This document shows positions 49,510 to 57,750 of a stretch of DNA of 64,000 nucleotides, in pieces. Made by a program: the position numbers and the translations under genes. The notes below the pieces were generated by a model. It was given only the letters and a program-made list of their open reading frames with translations, did not search any database and had not been told where the DNA came from. Within the stretch, counting starts at the first letter, position 1, and each line of letters opens with the position of its first letter. The DNA comes from Paenibacillus tyrphae (GTDB lineage: Bacteria > Bacillota > Bacilli > Paenibacillales > NBRC-103111), in assembly GCF_000722545.1 (NCBI RefSeq), contig NZ_JNVM01000010.1:62001-126000 (forward strand), read 5' to 3'.

Positions 49510-50505
49510 ATGAAAGCAAGCATATACGACGTAGCCAGATATTGCGGATTGTCGGTGGTGACCGTCTCCCGGGTATTAAACAACACGGGCAACGTACGGG
49601 AAAAAAACCGGCGAAAGGTGCTGGACGCCATCGAGGTTTTGGATTACCGGCCTCATGCCGCAGCGCAAAGTCTTGCCCGGGGTCATACCCGCATCATCGG
49701 TTTGATAATGACTGCGCTGCACGATCGCTTTTTTGAGACGGTCGTGAATGAAATCAACCGCACGCTTGCCCGGTACGGTTATTTTCTGGCGCTTTCCGTC
49801 TCGAACGATGTTCGTTCCCGCGAAAGTCACGATTTGATGCACGAAGACCGGGTGGACGGCTTGATTCTATTGTCTTTGCCGGAAGAGGACCGATATGTCG
49901 CCCAATTGAAGAAGCGGAGCATTCCGTTCGTACTCATCGATAATCAGAGACGGGATCACATGGTCCCTTCGGTGCTGACGGATAATTACTATGGAGGTTA
50001 TGAAGCGGCGAAGCATTTGCTTTCGTTAGGCCATACCTCGATCGCCCACGTATGCGGGCCGGAATATTTTTTGAGCACGCGGGAGCGAAAGAGAGGTTTT
50101 TTGGATGCGCTCCGGGAGGAGGGACTTTCTCCGTTCGCCGTGGTACAAGGGGACTACGAAATCGGATTCGGCTACGAAACGGCGAAGTCATGGATCAGGA
50201 GCGGGAAGCTGCCCACGGCCGTATTCGCCGGCGACGACTATATCGCGGTCGGGATCGTAAATGCTTTGGCGGAGGGGGGAATGCGGGTGCCGGAGGCGAT
50301 GTCGATCATCGGATATGACGATCAATATATTGCGTCCCGTCTTCGTCCTTATTTGACGACGGTTCGCCAGCCGGCGGAAAACATCGGCCAGAGCTCCGTC
50401 GAACTGCTGCTCAAATGGATCGGAGCCGGCTCGACGGCAAGCGTCACGGTCGAATGGAAGCCCGAGCTGGTCGTCAGAGAATCGACGGCCGCGCTTAAGG
50501 CTTAG
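49510..50505 (+). CDS. LacI/GalR-family transcriptional regulator
   Basis: A 331-residue regulator. The N-terminal helix-turn-helix is SIYDVARYCGLSVVTVSRVLNN with hinge DYRPHAAAQSLA, followed by a periplasmic-binding-protein-like sugar domain (IIGLIMTALHDRFFETVVNEI, VDGLILLSL, IPFVLIDNQ, SIIGYDDQYIASRLRPYLTTVRQP). Start ATG 49510 follows AAGGAGCC. It stands alone, so its target genes are elsewhere; a carbohydrate inducer is likely. Confidence 0.93.
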   Translation: MKASIYDVARYCGLSVVTVSRVLNNTGNVREKNRRKVLDAIEVLDYRPHAAAQSLARGHTRIIGLIMTALHDRFFETVVNEINRTLARYGYFLALSVSNDVRSRESHDLMHEDRVDGLILLSLPEEDRYVAQLKKRSIPFVLIDNQRRDHMVPSVLTDNYYGGYEAAKHLLSLGHTSIAHVCGPEYFLSTRERKRGFLDALREEGLSPFAVVQGDYEIGFGYETAKSWIRSGKLPTAVFAGDDYIAVGIVNALAEGGMRVPEAMSIIGYDDQYIASRLRPYLTTVRQPAENIGQSSVELLLKWIGAGSTASVTVEWKPELVVRESTAALKA

Positions 50506-50624
50506 GGAGCGGAATAGTGCAGTGGCGGCATCCAACCAGATGCTGTTTTTCATTTACAAATAATTAAAGAAATTTTGCGTCAGCCGGGATTCCCGGTTCT
50601 GAGCGGTCTCATCCGTCCGATGAG

Positions 50625-50987
50625 TCAACCGCCGTTGATCGCTTCTTTCACGGCTCTGGTCAGCTTGCGGTACACAAGCTGGTACGATTCCTCCAGCATG
50701 TCCAATACCTCGGTGTCCGGAACTTCACCGTTCAGCACGACCGTATTCCAGTGCCGCTTGTTCATATGGTAGCCGGGAAGCACGGCGGTCGGATACGTTT
50801 GCCGTACGAGCCAGACGTTGTCGGGATCGCATTTCAGATTGACGCTCGGGACGCCTTGGTGGTTGCCGAGCAGAGCGAACATTTTGTCGCCGACGAACAG
50901 GACGGGCAGGTCCGGATCGAAAGGATGCTTGAGGCTTGTTCCGGGCTTTTTCAGTCCGTATTCTATTAGACGGGCATGATCGATCAT
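50625..50987 (-). CDS. MmcQ/YjbR-family protein
   Basis: A 120-residue protein of the MmcQ/YjbR (CyaY-like fold) family: GTSLKHPFDPDLPVLFVGDKMFALLG, VNLKCDPDNVWLVRQTYPTAVLPGYHMNKRHWNTVVLNGEVPDTEVLDMLEESYQLV in outline, with the family's PGYHMNKRHWNTV signature. The function of the family is not settled; a DNA-binding role has been suggested from its fold. Single gene, convergent with the LacI gene. Confidence 0.85.
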   Translation of the reverse strand: MIDHARLIEYGLKKPGTSLKHPFDPDLPVLFVGDKMFALLGNHQGVPSVNLKCDPDNVWLVRQTYPTAVLPGYHMNKRHWNTVVLNGEVPDTEVLDMLEESYQLVYRKLTRAVKEAINGG

Positions 50988-51192
50988 AAGTTAACGACTC
51001 CTTGAGACTTGTTTTTGCTCTATTGTAACGTATGACCCCGGGTTCTTACCAGAAGGATAGGAAGGATGAATTTGTCAGACCTAAACCTTGTTTCTTTTTC
51101 CGATATCTGTTATGATAAAAATAGGAACATTTGTTCCTGTTTTGTTCGGGTTTAGCTATTCTCCTACTATTCATAGGAATGGATGATATCGG

Positions 51193-51798
51193 ATGTTTGA
51201 ATATACGGATCAATCGTTTGAAGAAAAAGATTTCAGTCAAGCGGATTTTCGCGAGGGGGAGCTGCGCAATTGCACGTTCACGCGCTGCCGTTTTCGCGCC
51301 GCTCATTTGGAGGAGCTGTTGACGTCAGGCTGCAGGTTTATCGATTGCGATTTTACCGGGGCTCAGTTCAATGCGTCCGTTCATCACGGCTCGGCTTTCA
51401 CGAACTGCCGATTTAGAGGCGCGAATCTGTTTGTTGCCAAATTCGAGGAGTGCAAAATGGTTGGCTCCGACTTCTCCGAGGCCAGCTGCGACGGGATATC
51501 GATCGAGCGGGGCGATTGGTCGTACACAAATCTGAGGCACGCCAACCTGTCCAAGCAAAACCTGAGAGGTGTCCGGTTCACGGAAGCCGACTTGTACGAA
51601 TGCAATTTCGAAAAAGCGGACCTGCGGGAAGCCGATCTCTCCCGTACGCAGCTTGCCAAATGCAAGCTGCACGGAGCCGATCTGCGAGGTGCGAACCTGG
51701 ACGGCGTCGATTTTAAGTCGCTTGAGGTTAAGGGTGCCCGGATGGACGCGGCGCAAGCGATCTTGTTTTTGCGCTCCCACGGCGCGAAGGTGGAATAG
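51193..51798 (+). CDS. Pentapeptide-repeat protein (Qnr/McbG-like)
   Basis: A 201-residue right-handed quadrilateral beta-helix protein: about 30 repeats of the form A(D/N)LXX, for example FSQADFREGELRNCTFTRCRF, ANLFVAKFEEC and ADLREADLSRTQLAKCKLHGADLRGANLDGVDF in pieces. The end, in which a DFKSLEVKGARMD strand is followed by the helix AAQAILFLRSHGAKVE, mirrors the C-terminal dimerisation helix of Qnr and McbG proteins, which protect gyrase by mimicking DNA. Gyrase protection is therefore plausible but not shown. No nearby antibiotic gene. Confidence 0.82.
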   Translation: MFEYTDQSFEEKDFSQADFREGELRNCTFTRCRFRAAHLEELLTSGCRFIDCDFTGAQFNASVHHGSAFTNCRFRGANLFVAKFEECKMVGSDFSEASCDGISIERGDWSYTNLRHANLSKQNLRGVRFTEADLYECNFEKADLREADLSRTQLAKCKLHGADLRGANLDGVDFKSLEVKGARMDAAQAILFLRSHGAKVE

Positions 51799-52217
51799 AG
51801 GAGAGGCTATAAGTATGGGATGAGGCTCGCGGGGTGACCGCGGGCTGTTTGCCGTTGGACGTGTCAAATGAAATCAGGTTTCGTTCAATAACCGGGCGAA
51901 ATGGCCCATAACAGCGCAAGCAGGATCAGGAAAATATCAGGGGGGGCCGGTACAATAAAGAAAAAGAAGAAGAGAATGATGAAGTTGCAGACACAAGAAA
52001 GCAAATCATTTACAATCATAGCTGTCGGTTATGTTCAATCGGAGAATGGGAAGATGAGCTTGAGCATTTCCGAACCTTACAGATCTTAGCCGAGAAAGCC
52101 CTTACCTTTAGGCATGGGATGAAACGGCTTAGGACAAGGGCTGTCTTTAGACAGCTTCATTGTCCTACATTCTTTCATGTTGTTGCAGTTGTATATTTAA
52201 ACTAATACAATCGGTGT

Positions 52218-52616
52218 ATGGGACAAGAATATAGAAGAACGACAACAACCGTATCACTCATCAACTATCATTTTGTGTTTTGCCCGCGATACCGAAGAAA
52301 GGTACTTGTGAATCAGGTAGAAGCGCGATTTAAAGAGCTTGTGCAAGAGCTGTGTCAGGAAAACGATTGGCTTATGGTTGCGATGGAAGTCATGCCTGAT
52401 CATGTGCAACTATTCTTAAACGTGCGACCAACGGATTCTCCAGCGGACATTATGGCAAAATTGAAAGGTGCGACCTCGCGATTTTTGCGTCAAGAATTTA
52501 AGCACTTGAAGCATCTGCCAAGCCTTTGGACACGTTCCTATTTTGTCAGCACGGCAGGGAATGTTTCGAGCGAAACCATCAAACGTTATGTAGAAGAACA
52601 AAAGACAAGGGGGTGA
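52218..52616 (+). CDS. tnpA: Y1 (HUH-type) transposase TnpA
   Basis: A 132-residue Y1 transposase that cuts and joins single-stranded IS ends. INYHFVFCPRYRRKVL is the family start; the metal motif reads MPDHVQLFLNV, with Gln instead of the second His (H-hydrophobic-Q, a known variant); the catalytic Tyr is in ETIKRYVEEQ. Length is usual for the family. Followed by tnpB after four bases. Confidence 0.93.
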   Translation: MGQEYRRTTTTVSLINYHFVFCPRYRRKVLVNQVEARFKELVQELCQENDWLMVAMEVMPDHVQLFLNVRPTDSPADIMAKLKGATSRFLRQEFKHLKHLPSLWTRSYFVSTAGNVSSETIKRYVEEQKTRG

Positions 52617-52620
52617 AGCC

Positions 52621-53676
52621 ATGCAAACCGTAACCGTTCAAATTCGAATATTCCCAAACGATGTTTCCCTGCTCAAGGAGATGGGGGGCGAATACATCAA
52701 AACGGTCAATCTCCTAACCGAACAAGCGGAAGCATCGGGCACATTTCCAAAGCTCACCTCCAAGGATGTCGATGCCAAACTTCCATCCGCCATAAAGAAC
52801 CAAGCCATTCGCGATGCGCAAAGCATTCATAAAAAGACGAAAAAGCAAGGAAAACGTCCGGTTCTCAAGCGCAGAGCCTACTACGTAAATAACCAGAATT
52901 ATTCACTCGGGGACCATAGCGTTGCATTTCCTGTTATGTTGGACGGAAAGGTACAGCGACTCAAGATTTCGGCTCGTGTAACGGAACGCGAACAACGTTT
53001 GCTATCCAGCGGCAAGCTTGGCCTCTTAATAGTGGTTGAGAAGTCGGGCAAGTGGTACGTACAAATTTCTGTTGAAAGAAAGACAGAACAAGCAACCGGC
53101 GATGTCGCGATGGGAATTGACTTGGGTTTAAAAATCCCTGCCGTTGTTGTCACCTCAACAGGTAAGACGAAATTTGTTGGCAACGGCAGACAGAACAAGT
53201 ACATTCGCCGCAAATACAAGGAGCGCAGAAGAAAGATGGGCAAGTTAAAGAAACTTTCTGCAATCCGTAAGCAAGAAAATAAAGAACATCGCTACATAAA
53301 AGACCAAAACCACAAAATCAGCCGTAAGATCGTGAACATGGCGATCGAAGAACAAGTATCGGTCATCAAGATGGAAAAGCTAACGAACATTCGCCAAACG
53401 ACAAGAACAAGTCGTAAAAACGCTAAAAACTTGCATAACTGGACGTTCCATCAATTGCAAATGTTTATCGCATACAAAGCGGCATTGGCCGGTATCAACA
53501 TCATCGAAGTCCATCCTGCCTACACCTCCCAAACGTGTCCAAACTGCGAGAAACTGAACAAGGCAATGGACCGAACGTATCAATGTTCATGCGGGTATCG
53601 CTCACACCGCGACAGAGTTGGAGCCATCAACATCATGCGCCAACCTGTGATAGATGGTAACAGTCTATCAGCCTAG
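52621..53676 (+). CDS. tnpB: TnpB RNA-guided RuvC-like endonuclease
   Basis: A 351-residue TnpB. RuvC acidic residues are visible: Asp in AMGIDLGLKIPAV, Glu in VIKMEKLTNIRQT, and the last Asp in HRDRVGAINIMRQ. The zinc finger uses CPNC and CSC (SQTCPNCEKLNKAM...YQCSCGYRSHRD). TnpB proteins are guided by an RNA from the element's right end and favour retention of the IS at its target. All catalytic residues are kept, so it may be active; it is shorter than ISDra2 TnpB (408). Confidence 0.93.
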   Translation: MQTVTVQIRIFPNDVSLLKEMGGEYIKTVNLLTEQAEASGTFPKLTSKDVDAKLPSAIKNQAIRDAQSIHKKTKKQGKRPVLKRRAYYVNNQNYSLGDHSVAFPVMLDGKVQRLKISARVTEREQRLLSSGKLGLLIVVEKSGKWYVQISVERKTEQATGDVAMGIDLGLKIPAVVVTSTGKTKFVGNGRQNKYIRRKYKERRRKMGKLKKLSAIRKQENKEHRYIKDQNHKISRKIVNMAIEEQVSVIKMEKLTNIRQTTRTSRKNAKNLHNWTFHQLQMFIAYKAALAGINIIEVHPAYTSQTCPNCEKLNKAMDRTYQCSCGYRSHRDRVGAINIMRQPVIDGNSLSA

Positions 53677-53807
53677 ATAGCTATACGCTCTGATCTAGGA
53701 TGAGCTAATGAGCTAGCTCTTAACTTAGCAGTCTGCACAAAACAGAAATGGCCTGCGTGCGTTAACTAGCTAAGAATCCCTCGGCTTTAGCCGTGTTGGA
53801 GGCTCAA
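53600..53807 (+). ncRNA. Predicted omega-RNA (right-end guide RNA of TnpB)
   Basis: By analogy with other IS605-family elements, an RNA covering the 3' end of tnpB and the right end serves as TnpB guide, its last bases being the flanking DNA beyond 53807 (AAGTACATC...). The segment 53676-53800 holds several short inverted repeats (for example TAGCTAATGAGCTA-like stems and the CGGCT/AGCCG hairpin) as expected. The left boundary is a guess. Confidence 0.4.
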
Positions 53808-54094
53808 AAGTACATCTATGAAACGAGGCTTCCCCAGTCGGAATACGCCTTGACCCTTCCTTATGAATTTGAATATTACGGATCTGCCTATCAAGGTCCC
53901 GACAACGAAGATTCCGAAACGGAAATTTACATTCCGATAGAGCTGATTTAATGGAAACAGGACTTCATGGTATTTGGATTGCTTCTGATAAATCATTTTT
54001 ATATGCAGCGAAAAATAGGGATGGCCAGGTATGTGCCCCCATATACTTGAAAAGACGGAAGTCGCACGACGCTTTGGGAGAGGAAGGTGGGCAT

Positions 54095-55027
54095 ATGGCC
54101 ATTAGACCGCCTGCGCTGCAAAAAGGCGATACCATCGGAGTCGTTGCCATGGGCAGTCCGCTGGAAGCAGATGTGATTGATGCGCGCGTCCAGTTTTTGA
54201 GAGGGATGGGGTTCCAGGTCGTCCTGGGACGGTATGCGTATGCCCGTAACGGCTTTCTCGCCGGTACCGATCAAGAGCGGGCGTACGACTTGATGACGAT
54301 GTTCGCCAATCCGCAGGTCAACATGATTCTTCCCACCCGCGGCGGCGTAGGCGTGTCGGGCATGCTTCCTTACCTTGATTTCGGCATCATCCGAAGCAAT
54401 CCGAAAATCATTACCGGCTACAGCGACGTGACGTTTCTTCTGAATGCACTGTACTTGTATGGCGGGCTTATTACTTTTCACAGCCTCATGCTGATTGATT
54501 TCAAACCGGAAACTCCCACGTATAATTTCGACCAGTTTTTTACCGCCGTATCGTCAATATCTTCTTACCGCCCCATTGTAAATCCGCCGGATGTTCCGCT
54601 TGTCAGCCGTGTGCCGGGGAATGTTACCGGACCGATCGTCGGCGGCAATCTGACCTCTGTGGTCGATACGTTGGGTACGCCTTACGAGATCGATACAAGG
54701 GGAAAGGTGCTGTTTCTGGAAGAAACCCACGAGCCGGCCAATACGGTATACAGGTATCTGAATCATTTGAAGCTGGCAGGGAAGTTCCAGGACTGTCTTG
54801 GCATCGTCATGGGCGAATGTACGGATTGTCCGGCCGCTTACGAGAAGTCCTATGAAAATGTAATCACCGAATTCGTCGTTCCTCTCGGCAAGCCTCTTCT
54901 GACGAATCTCGCAACCGGACACGGCCAATATAAAGCGGCTATTCCTATCGGGGCTCTCGTGAACCTGAATACGTTCAACAACACGCTAACCCTGCTTGAA
55001 CCGGCGGTTAGCGTTCGGCAGACCTAA
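54095..55027 (+). CDS. S66-family LD-carboxypeptidase (MccF/LdcA-like)
   Basis: A 310-residue serine peptidase. The nucleophile lies in IITGYSDVTFLLNAL, the catalytic Glu in VLFLEETHEP and His in LATGHGQYKAAIPIG, the Ser-Glu-His triad of the S66 family. The start ATG 54095 has GGAAGGTGGG upstream; earlier in-frame sequence (from 53951) belongs to noncoding DNA after the IS. Members trim muropeptides (LD-carboxypeptidase) or inactivate microcin C-like toxins (MccF). No toxin gene is nearby, so peptidoglycan recycling is more likely. Confidence 0.88.
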   Translation: MAIRPPALQKGDTIGVVAMGSPLEADVIDARVQFLRGMGFQVVLGRYAYARNGFLAGTDQERAYDLMTMFANPQVNMILPTRGGVGVSGMLPYLDFGIIRSNPKIITGYSDVTFLLNALYLYGGLITFHSLMLIDFKPETPTYNFDQFFTAVSSISSYRPIVNPPDVPLVSRVPGNVTGPIVGGNLTSVVDTLGTPYEIDTRGKVLFLEETHEPANTVYRYLNHLKLAGKFQDCLGIVMGECTDCPAAYEKSYENVITEFVVPLGKPLLTNLATGHGQYKAAIPIGALVNLNTFNNTLTLLEPAVSVRQT

Positions 55028-55072
55028 CAAAATTGCCAGCGTCTTGTTGAATCTTAGTCGAATTCTACCACC

Positions 55073-55099
55073 CCGGATCAGAACGATCCGGTTTTTTTT
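55073..55099 (+). terminator. Rho-independent terminator
   Basis: Stem CCGGATC/GATCCGG with an AGAAC loop, followed by eight T residues. Confidence 0.93.
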
Positions 55100-55257
55100 G
55101 TATCCCGTGAGGAATCGGGATGCCCAGTTAATAAAGTTTTAATGATTTGTTTAGAAACGGCTAATCTCCGTTTTCTAGAATGTTTAGCTCTTCCGTTTAG
55201 GATGGAATTATGGAAGCCGGAGATGCTTTCAAACCCCAATCCCAAGGAGGAAGAAAC

Positions 55258-56154
55258 ATGAACAAACGAGTCGCATTAACCGGAGTTAGCGTAGCCGTCG
55301 GAAGCCTGCTTATGATCGGTTCCGCCTATGCGGGGCTCGGAGACGCCCCAGGGTACGACGCTTATAAGTCAGCCGTCAAGCAAACGTTCGCGGTACAAAA
55401 TGTGACGAAGCAAATGAATGTCACGGTGAAGGATAACGGAACGAAGCTGCTCGACGTGCAGTCGACCGTCAAAGAAGATAAGGCGAAGAACGAAATGAGC
55501 GCGGCAATCAACCTGAACGGTGGCGCAGCAAGTCAGGGAATTAATCTCTACCGGCAGGACGGCAAGCAAATCGTTAAAGCGAGCGACAACGACGTATACA
55601 ATGTCATCGAAGGAAAACAATGGAAGGGGAAGGCGGGCGAGCACCGGGGGCAAGCTCCGGATGGCATTAGCGCCGAAGTCGAGAATGTCGTAGACGCGTT
55701 GGTCGGCAATCTGAAGGATTATGTCACCTTGTCGCCGCAAGCGGACGGGACGAAGAACATCTCGATGCAGCTGAGCGGAAGCCAAATTCCGGCGGTGGCG
55801 AATGCGATCGGATCGCTCGTGGTGAAGCAGGCTGCAAACGCAGAGGGGCATCATAAAGGCGTTCAAGAGCCGTTCGGCGATAAGCTCCAGGGACTGCAAG
55901 ACAGCATGCCGAAGCTGACGCAGGACGTGAAGATCGACAAGTTCGATCTGGCTGCCCAAGTCAACGCGGACAACCGGATCGAGAAGCAGCAAATGACGCT
56001 GACGATCAGCGGTAAGGATGCGCAAGGCGTTTCCCACGAAGTCGTCGTTGCTGCCGATTTTGGCTTATCCAACTTCAACGGCACGACGGCGGATCATGTC
56101 GATCTGAGCGGCAAGCAAGTGAAGACGCTCGATGTGAAAAAACACGGAGAATAA
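55258..56154 (+). CDS. Secreted protein of unknown function
   Basis: A 298-residue protein with a clear signal peptide (KRVALTGVSVAVGSLLMIGSAYA, cleavage likely after AYA, before GLGDAPGY). The mature part has no Cys and alternates strands and helices with many Lys, Asp and Gln, resembling LolA/LppX-like lipid-carrier folds in outline (VTKQMNVTVKDNGTKLLDVQ, QMTLTISGKDAQG), though I cannot confirm this. CAAGGAGG lies seven bases before ATG 55258. An ABC transporter and a two-component system follow, but after a 95-base gap. Confidence 0.75.
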   Translation: MNKRVALTGVSVAVGSLLMIGSAYAGLGDAPGYDAYKSAVKQTFAVQNVTKQMNVTVKDNGTKLLDVQSTVKEDKAKNEMSAAINLNGGAASQGINLYRQDGKQIVKASDNDVYNVIEGKQWKGKAGEHRGQAPDGISAEVENVVDALVGNLKDYVTLSPQADGTKNISMQLSGSQIPAVANAIGSLVVKQAANAEGHHKGVQEPFGDKLQGLQDSMPKLTQDVKIDKFDLAAQVNADNRIEKQQMTLTISGKDAQGVSHEVVVAADFGLSNFNGTTADHVDLSGKQVKTLDVKKHGE

Positions 56155-56249
56155 GCGCTATTGCCACAGCGGGACAGAGGGGCGGCCCGTCAGCCGCCCT
56201 TCGCCGTCCGCACAAAAGCTTGAGCTTCGATGAATAAGGAGATGAGCCG

Positions 56250-56993
56250 ATGGAAGCTGTTCTGGAGCTAAACGGATTGACCAAAATTTACCCCAACCGG
56301 CGCGGCGTGGAAAATATTACGCTGCAAGTGCAGCGCGGAGATATTTACGGATTTTTCGGTCCGAACGGTGCCGGCAAGACGACCGTGATGAAAATCATTG
56401 CCGGACTGTGCCGGGCGGACCGGGGGCAGGTGCGCTTGTTCGGGCAAGATGCCTCAGCCGACTTCGTGAAAGCGATGAGCAAGGTGGGCGTACTTATCGA
56501 AACGGCGGATGCTTACGATTACATGAGCGGCTACAAAAATTTGGAGCTCGCGGCCCGGTTTTACCCGCAGCTGTCCCGCAAACGGATCGACGAGGTGCTG
56601 GATCTGGTCGGACTTGCCGCCTTCAAGCACGAAAAAGTAAGCCAATACTCGCTCGGCATGAAGCAGCGTTTGGGCGTGGCCGCGGCGATTCTGTCCGAGC
56701 CGGAGCTGCTTATATTGGATGAGCCGACGAACGGGCTCGATATCGAGGGCATGGTGGAGATGCGCGAATTGATTGCCCGGCTGGCCCGTGAACAGCACAT
56801 TACGTTTTTCTTATCCAGTCATCTGATTACAGAGATGGAACAGCTGTGCAGCCGGATCGGCATTTTGTATAACGGAAGGCTGATTCGGGAAGATTTCGTA
56901 GCGGATATTGTCCGCGGCGCGAACCCGATGACGCTCGAGAATTATTTTATGGAACAAGTGCGTGAAGAAAGGAGGGCGGAAGTGCATGCCTAG
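56250..56993 (+). CDS. ABC transporter ATP-binding protein
   Basis: A 247-residue ATPase with Walker A GPNGAGKTTVMK, signature YSLGMKQRLGVAAAI, Walker B LLILDEPTNGLDIEG and the H-loop FLSSHLITEME. It is of the export subtype (bacitracin/lantibiotic-resistance-like, ABC-2 partner). It overlaps the permease gene by 8 bases. In Firmicutes such pairs beside a two-component system often handle peptide antibiotics or stress. Confidence 0.95.
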   Translation: MEAVLELNGLTKIYPNRRGVENITLQVQRGDIYGFFGPNGAGKTTVMKIIAGLCRADRGQVRLFGQDASADFVKAMSKVGVLIETADAYDYMSGYKNLELAARFYPQLSRKRIDEVLDLVGLAAFKHEKVSQYSLGMKQRLGVAAAILSEPELLILDEPTNGLDIEGMVEMRELIARLAREQHITFFLSSHLITEMEQLCSRIGILYNGRLIREDFVADIVRGANPMTLENYFMEQVREERRAEVHA

Positions 56994-57738
56994 TTTTTAT
57001 GCGAATACGGTAAACGAGCTGGCGAAGCTGTTGGCCCGGCGCAAAACGGTTGTTTTTCTCGTCCTGACCGCCCTAATCCCGATTGCTGCGGCAGCTGCCG
57101 CCTCACGGCTTCAATTCGGCTTCGGCGTAGCGGCGCTGACCTCTGCGGATTTCCCGGTCGTCCTGCTTGGCTTTTATACTGCCGTCTACTTGCCGCTGCT
57201 GCTCTTCATGACGGCGTCCGATATGTTCGCCGGAGAAGCGGGCGACAAGACGATGAAGCTGCTTCTAACGCGGCCGATCACAAGATTTCAAGCGTTCGCA
57301 TCTAAGTTGGCCGCCATACTTGGGTACACGGCGCTGCATTTGGCAATCGCCCTTATCGTATCGGTGACAAGCCTGCTGTTTCTGGGCGGCGGGGGGGCGG
57401 TTGTGCAGGGACTGGGCCGGACGGCCGCCGCTTATGTCACGGCGCTGCTGCCTCTGTTCACGCTCGGATTGGCCGCGGCTTTTATCGCCCAATTTTTCAA
57501 AAACGGCAGCGGCGCGCTGACGGTCTGCATTCTGCTGTACGCTTTGGCGAAGCTTGGCGCGTACTTCGTGCCTGCGCTGGCGGTGTATACCCCTGCGGCT
57601 TACACTGACTGGCATATGCTGTGGCTCGGAGCCTCGGTGGCGTCCGGCAAAATCCTGAACGTCTTTATGTTTCTGGCCGCTTGTTGTATATTGTTTTTTA
57701 CAGGAGGCTATACCTTATTCGAGCGAAAACAATACTAG
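56986..57738 (+). CDS. ABC-2-type transporter permease
   Basis: A 250-residue membrane protein with six predicted helices (for example VVFLVLTALIPIAAAAAASR, FPVVLLGFYTAVYLPLLLF, LGYTALHLAIALIVSVTSLLF, FMFLAACCILFFTGGYTLF), including the TAAYVTALLPLFTLGLAAAFIAQFF core of ABC-2 permeases and the KLLLTRPITRFQ loop. I chose ATG 56986 (GGAGGGCGG upstream). Partner of the ATPase just before it. Confidence 0.9.
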   Translation: MPSFYANTVNELAKLLARRKTVVFLVLTALIPIAAAAAASRLQFGFGVAALTSADFPVVLLGFYTAVYLPLLLFMTASDMFAGEAGDKTMKLLLTRPITRFQAFASKLAAILGYTALHLAIALIVSVTSLLFLGGGGAVVQGLGRTAAAYVTALLPLFTLGLAAAFIAQFFKNGSGALTVCILLYALAKLGAYFVPALAVYTPAAYTDWHMLWLGASVASGKILNVFMFLAACCILFFTGGYTLFERKQY

Positions 57739-57750
57739 GAGACCGAAGCG

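Larger units (their letters stand above)
52081..53807 (+). mobile_element. IS200/IS605-family insertion sequence (IS608-like), tnpA and tnpB
   Basis: About 1.73 kb. The target tetranucleotide TTAC lies at 52077-52080 directly left of the element, and the right end is TCAA at 53804-53807, the cleavage sites known for IS608-type elements. The left end folds into a hairpin (GCTGTC/GACAGC at 52140-52155 within GGACAA/TTGTCC) and the right end into CGGCT/AGCCG (53782-53793). No terminal inverted repeats or target duplication, as expected for the single-strand, Y1-transposase mechanism. Both transposase genes are intact. Confidence 0.85.
51976..53951 (+). pseudogene. Short GyrI-like gene interrupted by the IS element
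   Basis: The 5' piece (51976-52080) encodes about 35 residues starting MMKLQTQESKSFTIIAVG and reaches codon TAC immediately at the IS left end. The 3' piece (53808-53951) encodes KYIYETRLPQSEYALTLPYE and then FEYYG...SETEIYIPIELI, typical of the C-terminus of GyrI-like effector-binding domains. Removing 52081-53807 (TTAC target on the left, TCAA on the right) joins both in the same frame, so the insertion broke one gene. The joined product would be about 82 residues, shorter than a full GyrI domain, so a deletion may predate the insertion. Confidence 0.6.

Noticed and set aside
54095..55027. S66 peptidase as microcin C immunity (MccF)
   Set aside because: No microcin-like peptide, adenylyltransferase or exporter gene is adjacent, so the narrower name is not supported.
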